A stretch of 64,000 bases of DNA from Kitasatospora sp. NBC_01250 (GTDB lineage: Bacteria; Actinomycetota; Actinomycetes; Streptomycetales; Streptomycetaceae). The stretch lies in contig NZ_CP108476.1 in the NCBI RefSeq assembly GCF_036226465.1, positions 7,502,001 through 7,566,000 of the forward strand, written 5' to 3'. Shown here one piece after another: positions 11,129 through 19,419 of the stretch. The notes under the pieces are model-generated. The model did no database searches, had not been told where the DNA came from, and worked only from the letters and a program-made list of their open reading frames with translations. Both the position numbers and the translations under genes were made by a program. The stretch's first letter is position 1, and every line of letters begins with the position of its first letter.

Positions 11129-11740
11129 TCAGAGGGCGGGCACCGCCGCGGCCAACGGAGCGGGCGCGGCCGGCCGCACCGGCGCCGCGGCACTCGGGCG
11201 GGCGAGCAGCGCGAGCAGGTCGCCCGCTGGATGGGCGCGGTGCGCGGCCACCCCGAGCGGGGCCGGGGCCAGCGGGATCAGCAGGTCCTCCTCCGGCGCG
11301 GCGTCGATGCCGTGCAGCCACAGTGCGGTGGCGTAGTGCCCGGGCATCGAGAGCAGCCGCGCCTGGTGGCTGGTGCGCAGCGACTGCACCAGGTGTCGGG
11401 CCTGAGCCAGTGCCCGCATGGTGGAGTCGAGATAGGGTCCCGCCGCGAAGTGCGCGAAGCTGTGGCCCTCGGCCGACTTCACCACCTCGGCCGCCGCCAC
11501 CACTTGGCCGCCGTGCTCGATCAGGAACCGCCAACCCGTGCGCGGGGCCTCCGCCAGCGCGCGCGCCGTCGCCGTCGCGGGCGGCAGCTGGTGAACCGCC
11601 AGGGGATGGGAGGGCTGCAGCGGCCCGGTGGGACTGCGCAGCGCGGCGGCCCCGGCCTGCCGCAGGGCGGCTTGGGAGTTCAGGGCGGCCAGGACGGCGC
11701 GCAGGGCGCTCGGCGGGGGCTGGGGCGTTTGCAAGGTCAT
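11129..11740 (-). CDS. Conserved hypothetical protein
   Basis: 203 residues, not recognised as a named family. The N-terminus is Pro/Ala-rich (TLQTPQPPPSALRAVLAALN). The middle has mixed alpha/beta character (WRFLIEHGGQVVAAAEVVKS, FAHFAAGPYLDSTMRALAQA, RLLSMPGHYATALWLHGID), and the tail is low-complexity Ala/Pro. No signal peptide or membrane helix is visible. The ATG at 11740 is preceded by GGAGAGG. It is divergent from the GCS2 ligase gene across 364 bp. The codon use is typical, so the gene is likely real. Confidence 0.65.
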   Translation of the reverse strand: MTLQTPQPPPSALRAVLAALNSQAALRQAGAAALRSPTGPLQPSHPLAVHQLPPATATARALAEAPRTGWRFLIEHGGQVVAAAEVVKSAEGHSFAHFAAGPYLDSTMRALAQARHLVQSLRTSHQARLLSMPGHYATALWLHGIDAAPEEDLLIPLAPAPLGVAAHRAHPAGDLLALLARPSAAAPVRPAAPAPLAAAVPAL

Positions 11741-12104
11741 GGCGGGTCGCCTCTCCGTGCGAGATCGGCGTGCGAAAGCGGCATACCGGCGTGGCGCGAC
11801 AGAGCCGGGTCCGGTTGGGCGTGATCGCGGGGCTGAGCGCGCGAGGGGGCCACGCGGCAAGCGAGGGAGCCGCCTCGGCCAAGGGTCGGGGCGGCGTGCA
11901 GCGCGAAGCCTACTCGAACAAGTGCGCAGGGTGACCTGTTTATCACCTTCTGTCGTGCCCGGCAAGTCGGGAAACACAGGTGAGAAGCCGTCAGTTCCCT
12001 TGTGGCGCAAGGCATAAGGGCGCATCGGGTATCGATCTTCCGGCTGGGCATGATGCTGGGCACCATGATGCTGGGCACGGTGGCACCGGCCGAAGGGGGT
12101 ATCC
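11741..12104. promoter_or_regulatory. Divergent promoter region (hypothetical gene / GCS2 ligase)
   Basis: 364 bp without a gene. On the minus strand TTGCCG (complement of 11960–11965) and TAAACA (complement of 11937–11942) are 17 bp apart, a plausible promoter for the hypothetical gene. It implies a leader of about 190 nt. Just before the GTG of the plus-strand gene a 15-bp unit, ATGATGCTGGGCACC, is directly repeated (12050–12064 and 12065–12079; last base differs). Confidence 0.4.
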
Positions 12105-13607
12105 GTGGGGGAGAAGGTCATCGCGACCCGGGCCGACCTGGCGGACCGACAGCAGTACCGACGCAAACTGCAGTCCTGTCAGGAGGCGCTGGACCGGATG
12201 CTGCGCGAGGGCCGGTTCGACCGGCCCAGGGCCGTCCTGGGCCTGGAGATCGAGCTGAACCTGGCCGACGAGCAGGGCCTGCCGCTGATGAGCAACGAGC
12301 AGGTGCTCGCGGCGATCGGCTCCGCCGACTTCCAGACCGAGCTGGGCAAGTTCAACATCGAGGTCAACATCGCCCCGCACCGGCTCAGTGGCCACGTCTT
12401 CGAGGAGCTGCGCGAGGAGATCGACACCGGCCTGCGCTACGCCGACCGCCGGGCCGCCGAGGCCGGCGCCCGGATCATCATGGTCGGCGTGCTGCCGACC
12501 CTGGGGGTCGAGCACACCGGCCTGGACTCGATGTCGCACAACAACCGCTACACGCTGCTCAGCGACCAGATCATGGCGGCGCGCGGCGAGGACATCGCGC
12601 TGGACATCGAAGGGGTCGAGCACTTGGTGCTGGACTCGGTGACCATGGTGGCGGAGGCGGCGGCGACCTCGCTGCAGCTGCACCTGCAGGTCACCCCGGA
12701 CCGCTTCGCCCCGGTCTGGAACGCGGCCCAGGCGATCGCCGCCGTCCAGGTGGCGCTGGGGGCCAACTCGCCCTTCCTGTTCGGACGCGAGCTGTGGCGC
12801 GAGACCCGTCCGGTCCTCTTCCAGCAGGCCTGCGACACCCGCTCGGCCGAGCTCAAGGCCCAGGGGGTGCGCCCGATCACCTGGTTCGGCGAGCGCTGGG
12901 TGGACTCGGCCGCGGAGCTCTTCGCCGAGAACCTGCGCTACTTCCCCGCCCTGCTGCCGATCTGCGACGACGAGGACCCGGCCAAGGTGCTCTCCTGCGG
13001 CGGTATCCCGCGGCTCGCCGAGATGCGGCTGCACAACGGCACCATCTACCGGTGGAACCGGCCGGTCTACGACGTGGCCGACGGCGTGCCGCACCTGCGG
13101 GTGGAGAACCGCTGCCTGCCGGCCGGTCCCACGGTCGCCGACACGCTGGCCAATGCCGCCTTCTACTACGGACTGGTCCGGGTGCTCGCCGAGCAGAGCC
13201 GGCCGATCTGGACCAGGCTGCCGTTCGACCGGGCCGACCGGAACTTCCACACCGCGGCGCGCTACGGCATCGACACCGCGCTGCACTGGCCGCGCCAGGG
13301 CCGCGGGGCGCGCGGCGCGCTCGCCGAGGTGCCGGTGGTCGACCTGGTGCTCGGCGAGCTGCTGCCGCTGGCCCACCAGGGCCTGGACGAGTGGGGCGTG
13401 CAGCCGGCCGACCGGGACCGCTACCTGGGCATCATCGAGCAGCGCTGCCTGCGGCGGACCAACGGTGCCGCCTGGCAGGCCGCCACCGTCCACCAATTGC
13501 GCGAGCGCTACGGGATGGACCAGGCGACCGCGCTGGCCACCATGACCAAGCGGTACATGGAGCTGATGCGCGGCGGGGAACCCGTGCACACCTGGCCGGT
13601 GGGGTGA
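12105..13607 (+). CDS. Glutamate–cysteine ligase family 2 (GCS2) protein
   Basis: 500 residues of the GCS2 carboxylate–amine ligase type. The fold signatures are the N-terminal LGLEIELNLADEQGLPLMSN, ELGKFNIEVNIAP, the central MSHNNRYTLLSDQI, LHLQVTPDRFAPVWN and RVENRCLPAGPTVADTLANA. The glutamates EIE and NIE fit ATP/Mg2+ coordination in this superfamily. Streptomycetes use mycothiol rather than glutathione, so the true substrates may be other than glutamate and cysteine (an EgtA-like or peptide-ligase role is possible). GTG start at 12105. Confidence 0.8.
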   Translation: MGEKVIATRADLADRQQYRRKLQSCQEALDRMLREGRFDRPRAVLGLEIELNLADEQGLPLMSNEQVLAAIGSADFQTELGKFNIEVNIAPHRLSGHVFEELREEIDTGLRYADRRAAEAGARIIMVGVLPTLGVEHTGLDSMSHNNRYTLLSDQIMAARGEDIALDIEGVEHLVLDSVTMVAEAAATSLQLHLQVTPDRFAPVWNAAQAIAAVQVALGANSPFLFGRELWRETRPVLFQQACDTRSAELKAQGVRPITWFGERWVDSAAELFAENLRYFPALLPICDDEDPAKVLSCGGIPRLAEMRLHNGTIYRWNRPVYDVADGVPHLRVENRCLPAGPTVADTLANAAFYYGLVRVLAEQSRPIWTRLPFDRADRNFHTAARYGIDTALHWPRQGRGARGALAEVPVVDLVLGELLPLAHQGLDEWGVQPADRDRYLGIIEQRCLRRTNGAAWQAATVHQLRERYGMDQATALATMTKRYMELMRGGEPVHTWPVG

Positions 13608-13680
13608 GGGCCGGCCGGGTCGGCGCGGGGGTGAAAGCCGTGAAGGGCGTGCTCATGGCGGTGTGACAGGATGATCGGCC

Positions 13681-14484
13681 ATGACGATCGCACCGCCCGC
13701 CTCCCCGGAGAACATCCTGCCGCCCGGCTCGCCCGGGCGGCGGCTGCTCGGCGCCGAGCTGCTGATCGTCCTGGGCCTGTCCCTGGGCGCCAGCGGGATC
13801 TACGCGGCGATCAGCTTCGCCGACTCGCTCACCCAGCACGCCGCGCTCAGCCAGCAGGTCGCGCCGCTGAACTCCTCGGCCGCCCCCGGGCGGCCCTGGA
13901 TCGACCTGGCCTACCAGCTCTACTACATCGGCCGCGGCCTGATGCCGGTGGTGCTGGTCGGCTACCTGCTGATCCGCGAGGGCACCAGCCTGCGGGTGCT
14001 CGGCTTCGACCTGCGCCACAAGCTCGCCGACCTCGGACGCGGCGCGGCGGTGGCCGCCGTGATCGGCGGCAGCGGCCTGGCCCTCTACCTGGGTTCGCGG
14101 GCGGCCGGTGCCAACCTCACCGTGGTGCCCTCCGGCCTGCCCGACGTCTGGTGGCGGATCCCGGTGCTGATCGGCTCCGCCTGCCAGAACGCCGTGCTGG
14201 AGGAGGTGGTGGTGCTCGGCTACCTGATCCGCCGCCTCGAACAACGCGGGTGGGGCTGGCCGGCCGTGGTGCTGACCAGCTCGCTGGTGCGCGGTTCGTA
14301 CCACCTCTACCAGGGCGTCGGCGGGCTGGTCGGCAACATGGTGATGGGCGCGATCTTCTGCCTGCTCTACCGGCGCTGGGGCCGGGTGATGCCGATGGCC
14401 ATGGCGCACGCGCTGATCGACACGACGGCCTTCGTCGGGTACGCGCTGCTGGCCGGTCACGTCAGCTGGCTGCCGACGGGGTGA
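13681..14484 (+). CDS. CPBP-family intramembrane protease homologue
   Basis: 267 residues with about seven hydrophobic segments. The CPBP/Rce1-like core is present: motif 1 NAVLEEVVVLGYLIRRL, motif 2 SSLVRGSYHLYQG and motif 3 MAHALIDTTAFVGY. The catalytic pair EE and both histidines are retained, but the arginine of the usual EExxxR is leucine here (EEVVVL). Family members include prenyl-protein proteases and bacteriocin self-immunity proteins. ATG start at 13681. Its last 23 bp overlap the convergent PhzF gene. Confidence 0.83.
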   Translation: MTIAPPASPENILPPGSPGRRLLGAELLIVLGLSLGASGIYAAISFADSLTQHAALSQQVAPLNSSAAPGRPWIDLAYQLYYIGRGLMPVVLVGYLLIREGTSLRVLGFDLRHKLADLGRGAAVAAVIGGSGLALYLGSRAAGANLTVVPSGLPDVWWRIPVLIGSACQNAVLEEVVVLGYLIRRLEQRGWGWPAVVLTSSLVRGSYHLYQGVGGLVGNMVMGAIFCLLYRRWGRVMPMAMAHALIDTTAFVGYALLAGHVSWLPTG

Positions 14485-15346
14485 GCCGGCCGTCCAACAC
14501 GGTGACGGCCCCGCCGGAGAGCAGCACCCGGTCCCAGCCGGTCCCGGCCGCACCGCGCAGTTCGCAGTGGACCAGGCCACCGCGGGCCGAGGCCTGGTAG
14601 CCCCTCAGCACGGTGCGTCCCAGCCGCTCGGCCCAGAACGGCGCCAGCGCGGTGTGCGCGCTGCCGGTCACCGGGTCCTCGGGCACGCCGGCCGCCGGGG
14701 CGAAGTAGCGCGAGACGAAGTCGTAGCCGTCCGCCGGGTACTCGGCGAGCGCGGTGACCGCCACGCCGCGGGCCTGCTGGCGGGTGACGGCCGCCAGGTC
14801 CGGGGCCAGGCCCCGGACGGTGTGCTCGCTGCGCAGCTCGACCAGCAGGAGGTCGAGCTCACCGGTGGTCCAGCAGCCGACCACCGGTCGGCCGAGCGCC
14901 TGCGCCAGGCCGTCCGGCACCTCGGCCGGCTCCGGTCGCGCGGCCGGCAGGTCCAGGCTGATCGTCCCGTCCGCCTGCGGCACCGCGGTCAGCACCCCGC
15001 TCAGCGTTCCGAACCGGATCGGGCGGCTGTTGGTCAGACCCTGGGTGCGCAGCGCGTGGGTGGCGGCCAGGGTGGCGTGGCCGCAGAGCGGGACCTCGGT
15101 CATCGGGGTGAACCAGCGCAGCAGCCAGTCGACTTCGCCGTCCGAAGCGGTAGCGGTAGCCGTGCCGGTGGCCGCTTCGGCCGGGCTCGGCGGGCGGACG
15201 AAGGCCGTCTCGGAGAGGTTGAGCTCGCGGGCCACCTGGCGCATCCATTTCTCGTCCGGCCAGCTGGCCGTCTCCAACAGGCAGACGCCGGCCGGGTTGC
15301 CGGCGAACGGTCGGTCGGTGAAGGCGTCGATGATCGAGATGCGCAT
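14462..15346 (-). CDS. PhzF-family isomerase/epimerase
   Basis: 294 residues. It opens with MRISIIDAFTDRPFAGNPAG, the PhzF signature, and includes the catalytic-glutamate region LNLSETAFV, LCGHATLAATHAL and the second-domain counterpart DPVTGSAHTALAPFW. Two similar alpha/beta barrels make up the diaminopimelate-epimerase-like fold. PhzF itself isomerises DHHA in phenazine synthesis, but no phenazine genes are nearby, so the substrate is unknown. ATG at 15346. It overlaps the CPBP gene tail to tail. Confidence 0.88.
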   Translation of the reverse strand: MRISIIDAFTDRPFAGNPAGVCLLETASWPDEKWMRQVARELNLSETAFVRPPSPAEAATGTATATASDGEVDWLLRWFTPMTEVPLCGHATLAATHALRTQGLTNSRPIRFGTLSGVLTAVPQADGTISLDLPAARPEPAEVPDGLAQALGRPVVGCWTTGELDLLLVELRSEHTVRGLAPDLAAVTRQQARGVAVTALAEYPADGYDFVSRYFAPAAGVPEDPVTGSAHTALAPFWAERLGRTVLRGYQASARGGLVHCELRGAAGTGWDRVLLSGGAVTVLDGRLTPSAAS

Positions 15347-15497
15347 TCCCCGAGCGTACGGGTACCCAGGAACCGTCAACAGGGCCAATCCGGCGGGTCT
15401 GGCCCGGTCGGGCTGGGCAAAGCGGCGGGGAGCGGCCGACCGTGGCCGCTCCCCGCCGCGCCTTCGCGACCCGCGTCGCGACCCGTGTCGAGACCTG

Positions 15498-15689
15498 CTA
15501 CGCCGGGCTCGCGCTCGCTTCGCGGACTTCCGCGTACGGCGCGAGCTTGCGGAGCGACTCGATGTTCTGCAGCAGCGATTCCTTGGTCTCGTGTGCGTCG
15601 CCGACCACGACGACCGAGCCGTTGCTGGCCTTGAGCCGGAACCGGTGCATGCCGCTCTCGTCGGTGAACAGTTCGAACTTCCCTGCCAT
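15498..15689 (-). CDS. DUF1508 (YegP-like) family protein
   Basis: 63 residues: MAGKFELFTDESGMHRFRLK, ASNGSVVVVGDAHETKESLL, then QNIESLRKLAP. This is a single YegP/DUF1508 beta-beta-alpha unit (FxxxGxxRFRLKAxNG); E. coli YegP has two. Function unknown. The ATG at 15689 is preceded by a GAGGTG site. The flanking intergenic regions (15347–15497 and 15690–15887) contain nothing I recognise. Confidence 0.85.
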   Translation of the reverse strand: MAGKFELFTDESGMHRFRLKASNGSVVVVGDAHETKESLLQNIESLRKLAPYAEVREASASPA

Positions 15690-15887
15690 GGATCTTCACC
15701 TCTCGGGTTGGACGCCCCCTCCTGACGCACCGTAGGGGGTCGATGGCGGGGTCGCACGCCGGACGGTCCGTCAGGGGGCGGGTGCCGGGAGGCGGTGTGC
15801 GGCAGCGTTCAACTGGCCTTCTCCCGTTGAGAACGGTGAGGGCGTCGATGATCTCGTCGTCGGACGCTCCGGGCGCTCCGGGTGGCC

Positions 15888-16409
15888 CTACAGGTGCTCG
15901 TTCAGTTGCTCGGCCGCCCAGTCCGCCCAGTCCCCGGCGGACTGCGAAGCGCGGATCCCGAACTCCAGGGCCAGCCATTCGCAGACCTGGACCGGGTCGC
16001 CGATCCACTCGGCCTCTTCACGCACGCGTGCAAGGACGGCGTTGCGCTCCTGGTTGCGGCGGGCGAACTCCTTGAGGTACGCGGCGCCCTCCTCGCGCGG
16101 GAGGGTCCAGAGGAAGAAGACGCGCAGGAGTGCGGCGCTGCGGTAGGCGGCGTCGGCGCCGGGGCCGGTCAGCCACTCCTTCAGTTCGGCACGTCCGGCG
16201 TCGGTGATGCCGTACTCGGTGCGGTTGCGGGCGCCGGTGCCGGTGACCTCGATCAGGCCCGCCTCGCTGAGCTTGGCGAGCTCGCCGTAGACCTGGCTCT
16301 GCTTCGCGGGCCAGACGGCGGCGAGTGACGACTCGAAGCGCTTGAGCAGGTCGTATCCGCTGCTGGGGGTCTCGGCCAGCAGGCCCAGGACGGCGTGGCG
16401 CAGGCTCAT
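15888..16409 (-). CDS. PadR-family transcriptional regulator
   Basis: 173 residues. The N-terminal winged helix (MSLRHAVLGLLAETPSSGYD, WPAKQSQVYGELAKLSEAGL, NRTEYGITDAGRAELKEWL) is followed by the helical PadR C-terminal domain (RVFFLWTLPREEGAAYLKEF, VCEWLALEFGI). PadR proteins are repressors that often control an adjacent divergent gene, here the membrane protein at 16520 across a shared intergenic region with repeated TGACCnGTCA sites. Confidence 0.9.
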   Translation of the reverse strand: MSLRHAVLGLLAETPSSGYDLLKRFESSLAAVWPAKQSQVYGELAKLSEAGLIEVTGTGARNRTEYGITDAGRAELKEWLTGPGADAAYRSAALLRVFFLWTLPREEGAAYLKEFARRNQERNAVLARVREEAEWIGDPVQVCEWLALEFGIRASQSAGDWADWAAEQLNEHL

Positions 16410-16430
16410 GGGCTCACTCTACTACCGGGC

Positions 16431-16480
16431 TGACCTGTCAGGTCTGGACAGACCAAGACTGACCGGTCACACTGTGACCG
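16431..16480. promoter_or_regulatory. Candidate PadR operators in the divergent promoter region
   Basis: The sequence holds GACCTGTCAGGTC (16432–16444, a 6-1-6 palindrome) and CGGTCACACTGTGACCG (16464–16480, a 7-3-7 palindrome). TGACCTGTCA (16431–16440) and TGACCGGTCA (16460–16469) share the pattern TGACCnGTCA, starting 29 bp apart on the same strand. The position between the PadR gene and its divergent neighbour supports an operator role; the match is not to a published consensus. Confidence 0.4.
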
Positions 16481-16519
16481 TCCAATAGTGGAATGTCGCT
16501 CCGGAAGGAGATCATCGCG

Positions 16520-17080
16520 GTGAACTACGTCCGCGGATTCGCCCCCTGGCTCTGTTACGCGGTACTGGGCGCCTTCGACTGGCGCCTGGGCATGTGCACG
16601 GCCGCCACCGCCGCCGTGCTGCTGCTCCTCGGCGCGGTACGCCGGCAGGGAGCCGACCTGCTGTCCGCCGCCACCTGCGGTTTCTTCGTGGTGATGGCCG
16701 TGATCGCGGTGGCCGACCCGACTTCGGGCCTGCACCGGTGGACCTGCGCGCTGGCCAACGCGACCCTGGCCGCCGTGGCGCTCGGCTCGCTCGCCGTCGG
16801 CAAGCCCTTCACGCTCTCCTTCGCGCGTGCCGAGGTCCCCGAGGAGTTCTGGAACGCCCCGCGCTTCATCCACGTCAACAAGGTCCTCACCGGCATCTGG
16901 GCGGCCGGCTTCACCGGTGCGGCGATCGCCTGCGCCGCCATCGTCGGCTGCGCGCACTCCGCCGCCGCGGCGCTGGTCACCGTGCAGGTGCTCGGCTTCG
17001 TGGTTCCGTTCGTCCTCTCGGGCAAGTACGCCGCGCGCGCCCAGGCCGCCGCGGACCAGAGGGTGGACCCGGCCGTATAG
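16520..17080 (+). CDS. Conserved membrane protein, divergent from PadR
   Basis: 186 residues with five or six hydrophobic segments (FAPWLCYAVLGAF, AATAAVLLLLGAV, TCGFFVVMAVIAVA, TLAAVALGSLAVG, IWAAGFTGAAIACAAIVGC, VQVLGFVVPFVLS). No named family recognised; it resembles small DUF-type integral membrane proteins of actinobacteria. GTG 16520 is preferred because AAGGAG lies 9 nt upstream (16504–16509); ATG 16493 would add nine residues without a ribosome site. Probably the target of the divergent PadR. Confidence 0.72.
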   Translation: MNYVRGFAPWLCYAVLGAFDWRLGMCTAATAAVLLLLGAVRRQGADLLSAATCGFFVVMAVIAVADPTSGLHRWTCALANATLAAVALGSLAVGKPFTLSFARAEVPEEFWNAPRFIHVNKVLTGIWAAGFTGAAIACAAIVGCAHSAAAALVTVQVLGFVVPFVLSGKYAARAQAAADQRVDPAV

Positions 17081-17219
17081 GCCCGGGTGCCGGGCGACTC
17101 CGGCCGAACCCACGGGGCGGCTCGGAGCGCGGTGCCGGAAATCGGGAAGCCAGCGGTGGTGGAGGAGGTGCTCCGGTAACGTGATGGCCTGTCAGGCTGG
17201 CTCCAGGACAGGAGAGTGG

Positions 17220-19412
17220 ATGGACCACGACCGCTTCGAGGAGCCGGCTGAGCGGACCTTCGTCCGCAACGTCCTGGACGGTACGGTCCACGGCAACGCC
17301 TTGCAGATCGGTCGGGTCCACGGCGGTATCACCGTCAACGTGCCCGTGGCCACGCCCTCCAGGAGCAGCAGCAGGCCTGACGACGTGCCGCAGCACCTGT
17401 CCCGGTTCATCAACCGGGTCAGTGAACTGGGCACCCTGAGCGCATGGTTGGATGACGACGCGGCCGATGCTGTCGCGTCGGCGGTGGTGAGCGGACTGCC
17501 GGGGGTCGGTCGGCGCGCGACGGTCCGCCGGCTCGCGTACGACTGCAGGCAGCGCTTCCCCGGTGGGCAGCTCTACGTCGACTTCGCGGCCTCGGACGGC
17601 GGCGTGGGCGGGAGCGTCGCCGAGGCGCTGGCGGTCTGCCTGAAGGCCCTCGGGCAGGCCGAGGAGTACCTGCCGAACAGTGTCGACGACCGGCTGCGCG
17701 AGTACCGTCGGCTGTCCGGCGCGCACCGCCTGCTGGTGGTGCTCGACAATGTGACCGAGCCGGCCCAGGTCCAGATGCTGACCCCCAAGGGAGCGGGCAG
17801 TGCGCTCCTGGCCACCAGTGACATCCTGCTGGGCGAGCTGAGGCTCGACGGCGTGCGACTGATGAAGCTGGACCCGCTGGACGAGTCGGCCGGCCTGGAG
17901 CTGCTGACCGCCCTGTGCGAACCGGAGCCGGTCCGCGCCGACCCGACGGCCGCGCGTCGGGTCGTGGCCCTGTGCGGCGGGCTTCCCGTCGCCCTGCACC
18001 TGGTGGCGGCCCGGCTGTCGATGCAACCGCACCTCACACTGGCGTCGGTGGCACGGGAACTCGAGGACGACGCGGCCCGGCTGTCGGTGATGACGCTACA
18101 GACCCCCGGAGGGGAGCGCAGTGTGTCCGGTGCCTTCGATCTCGCCTACCGGTCCCTGGCACCGGAGCAGGCCTGGCTCTACCGGTTGCTGGGGATCCTG
18201 CCCACGCCCAGCTTCGACGCCGGCGCGGTGGCCGCGGCCGGCGGGCTCGAAACGGCCGCCGTCCAGCGGCTCATGGCACAACTGGTCCGGGCGAGCCTGC
18301 TGGAGGCGACGGCCGACGGCCGCTACCACCTGAACGACCTGGTGCGCCTGCACGCACGTCACTGCGCCGAGCTGGAGACCCCCGAGGCTGAGCAGGCCAC
18401 GGCTCTGTCCCGCCTCGTGACGCACTACCTGGCCCTCACCGCGCTGGCGGACCGGGCCGTCCAGGCCGACCGGCTGCGGATCGCCGACCTGCGAGACCTG
18501 CTCCGGGACGCTCCGGACCCCTTCGCGCAGGCCGGGCAGGAGGCCGGCCAACTGGCCCTGGCCTGGCTGGAGGCCGAGCGGGGCAACGTCCTCGCGGTGC
18601 TGCGGGCCGCCCGGCGGCAGGCGCTGGACCGGCAGGCCTGGCAGCTCGCCGAGGCGTTCACCGCGCTCTTCCTGCATCACCGGCACCTGGGCGACTGGTG
18701 CGACTCCCTGCGACTCGGCGTGGACGCCGCGATCGCCGACCGGGCGGTGGCGGCCGAAGCGCGTCTGCGCAGTCTGCTCTCCCGCCCCCTGCTCGATCTC
18801 GGGGAGGACGACCGGGCCAGTGCCGAACTGGAGACGGCCGTGGTGCGTGCGGAGGAGTCGGGGCACCTCCTGCTTCGTGCCTCGGTGCAGGAGTTCCTCG
18901 GCCGCTACTGGGAGCGGCACGACCCCGCTCGTGCGGTCACGGTCTTCGAGCTGTCGCTCCGACTCAACCACGAGGCCCAGGACCCGCGAGGGGTGGCCGT
19001 CGCCAGCTACTTCCTCGGCTGTGCGCAGGACGCCGCGGGCAGCCCCGAGGCGGCTTGCGTCACGTTGCGGCGGGTCATCACGCAGTTCGAGAGCCTCGGC
19101 CCGCCGGACCGCAGGATGGCGGCCCGGGCGCTGGCTGCCCTCGGTCGGGCTCGGGCGCGCCTGGGTGAGGTCGAGGGAGCCCGGGGCGACCTCGAACGGG
19201 CAGCGGAAGCCCTGCGGAACGCGGATGCCACGCACTACGAGGCACGGGCCCGCATCGCACTGGCCGACCTGATCGAGCGGACGACGGCGGACCGGGCCGG
19301 AGCCCGGCGTCATCGTGCCCGTGCCCTGGAGATCTTCGAGGCGGGAGGAAGCCCGGAGGCGGAGGACCTGCGGCGTCGGCTGGCGGAGGAGGACGGTCCT
19401 CAGGAGCGGTAG
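17220..19412 (+). CDS. STAND/NB-ARC-like protein with N-terminal RHIM-like motif and TPR tail
   Basis: 730 residues. Residues 14–41 form a short motif, VRNVLDGTVHGNALQIGRVH, with the tetrad LQIG. An NB-ARC-like nucleotide-binding region (about 62–270) follows. The P-loop position reads GLPGVGRRA (92–100), so the GK[ST] lysine is replaced by Arg. Walker B is LLVVLDN (171–177) and the ARC motif is CGGLPVALHLVAARL (252–266). A winged-helix region (about 290–370) and helical TPR-like repeats complete it. The layout is that of bacterial NLR-like proteins and AfsR-type regulators without the SARP domain. ATG 17220 follows CAGGAGAG. It ends 7 bp from the convergent glycosyltransferase-like gene. The biological role is inferred only. 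Confidence 0.82.
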   Translation: MDHDRFEEPAERTFVRNVLDGTVHGNALQIGRVHGGITVNVPVATPSRSSSRPDDVPQHLSRFINRVSELGTLSAWLDDDAADAVASAVVSGLPGVGRRATVRRLAYDCRQRFPGGQLYVDFAASDGGVGGSVAEALAVCLKALGQAEEYLPNSVDDRLREYRRLSGAHRLLVVLDNVTEPAQVQMLTPKGAGSALLATSDILLGELRLDGVRLMKLDPLDESAGLELLTALCEPEPVRADPTAARRVVALCGGLPVALHLVAARLSMQPHLTLASVARELEDDAARLSVMTLQTPGGERSVSGAFDLAYRSLAPEQAWLYRLLGILPTPSFDAGAVAAAGGLETAAVQRLMAQLVRASLLEATADGRYHLNDLVRLHARHCAELETPEAEQATALSRLVTHYLALTALADRAVQADRLRIADLRDLLRDAPDPFAQAGQEAGQLALAWLEAERGNVLAVLRAARRQALDRQAWQLAEAFTALFLHHRHLGDWCDSLRLGVDAAIADRAVAAEARLRSLLSRPLLDLGEDDRASAELETAVVRAEESGHLLLRASVQEFLGRYWERHDPARAVTVFELSLRLNHEAQDPRGVAVASYFLGCAQDAAGSPEAACVTLRRVITQFESLGPPDRRMAARALAALGRARARLGEVEGARGDLERAAEALRNADATHYEARARIALADLIERTTADRAGARRHRARALEIFEAGGSPEAEDLRRRLAEEDGPQER

Positions 19413-19419
19413 GACCGCC

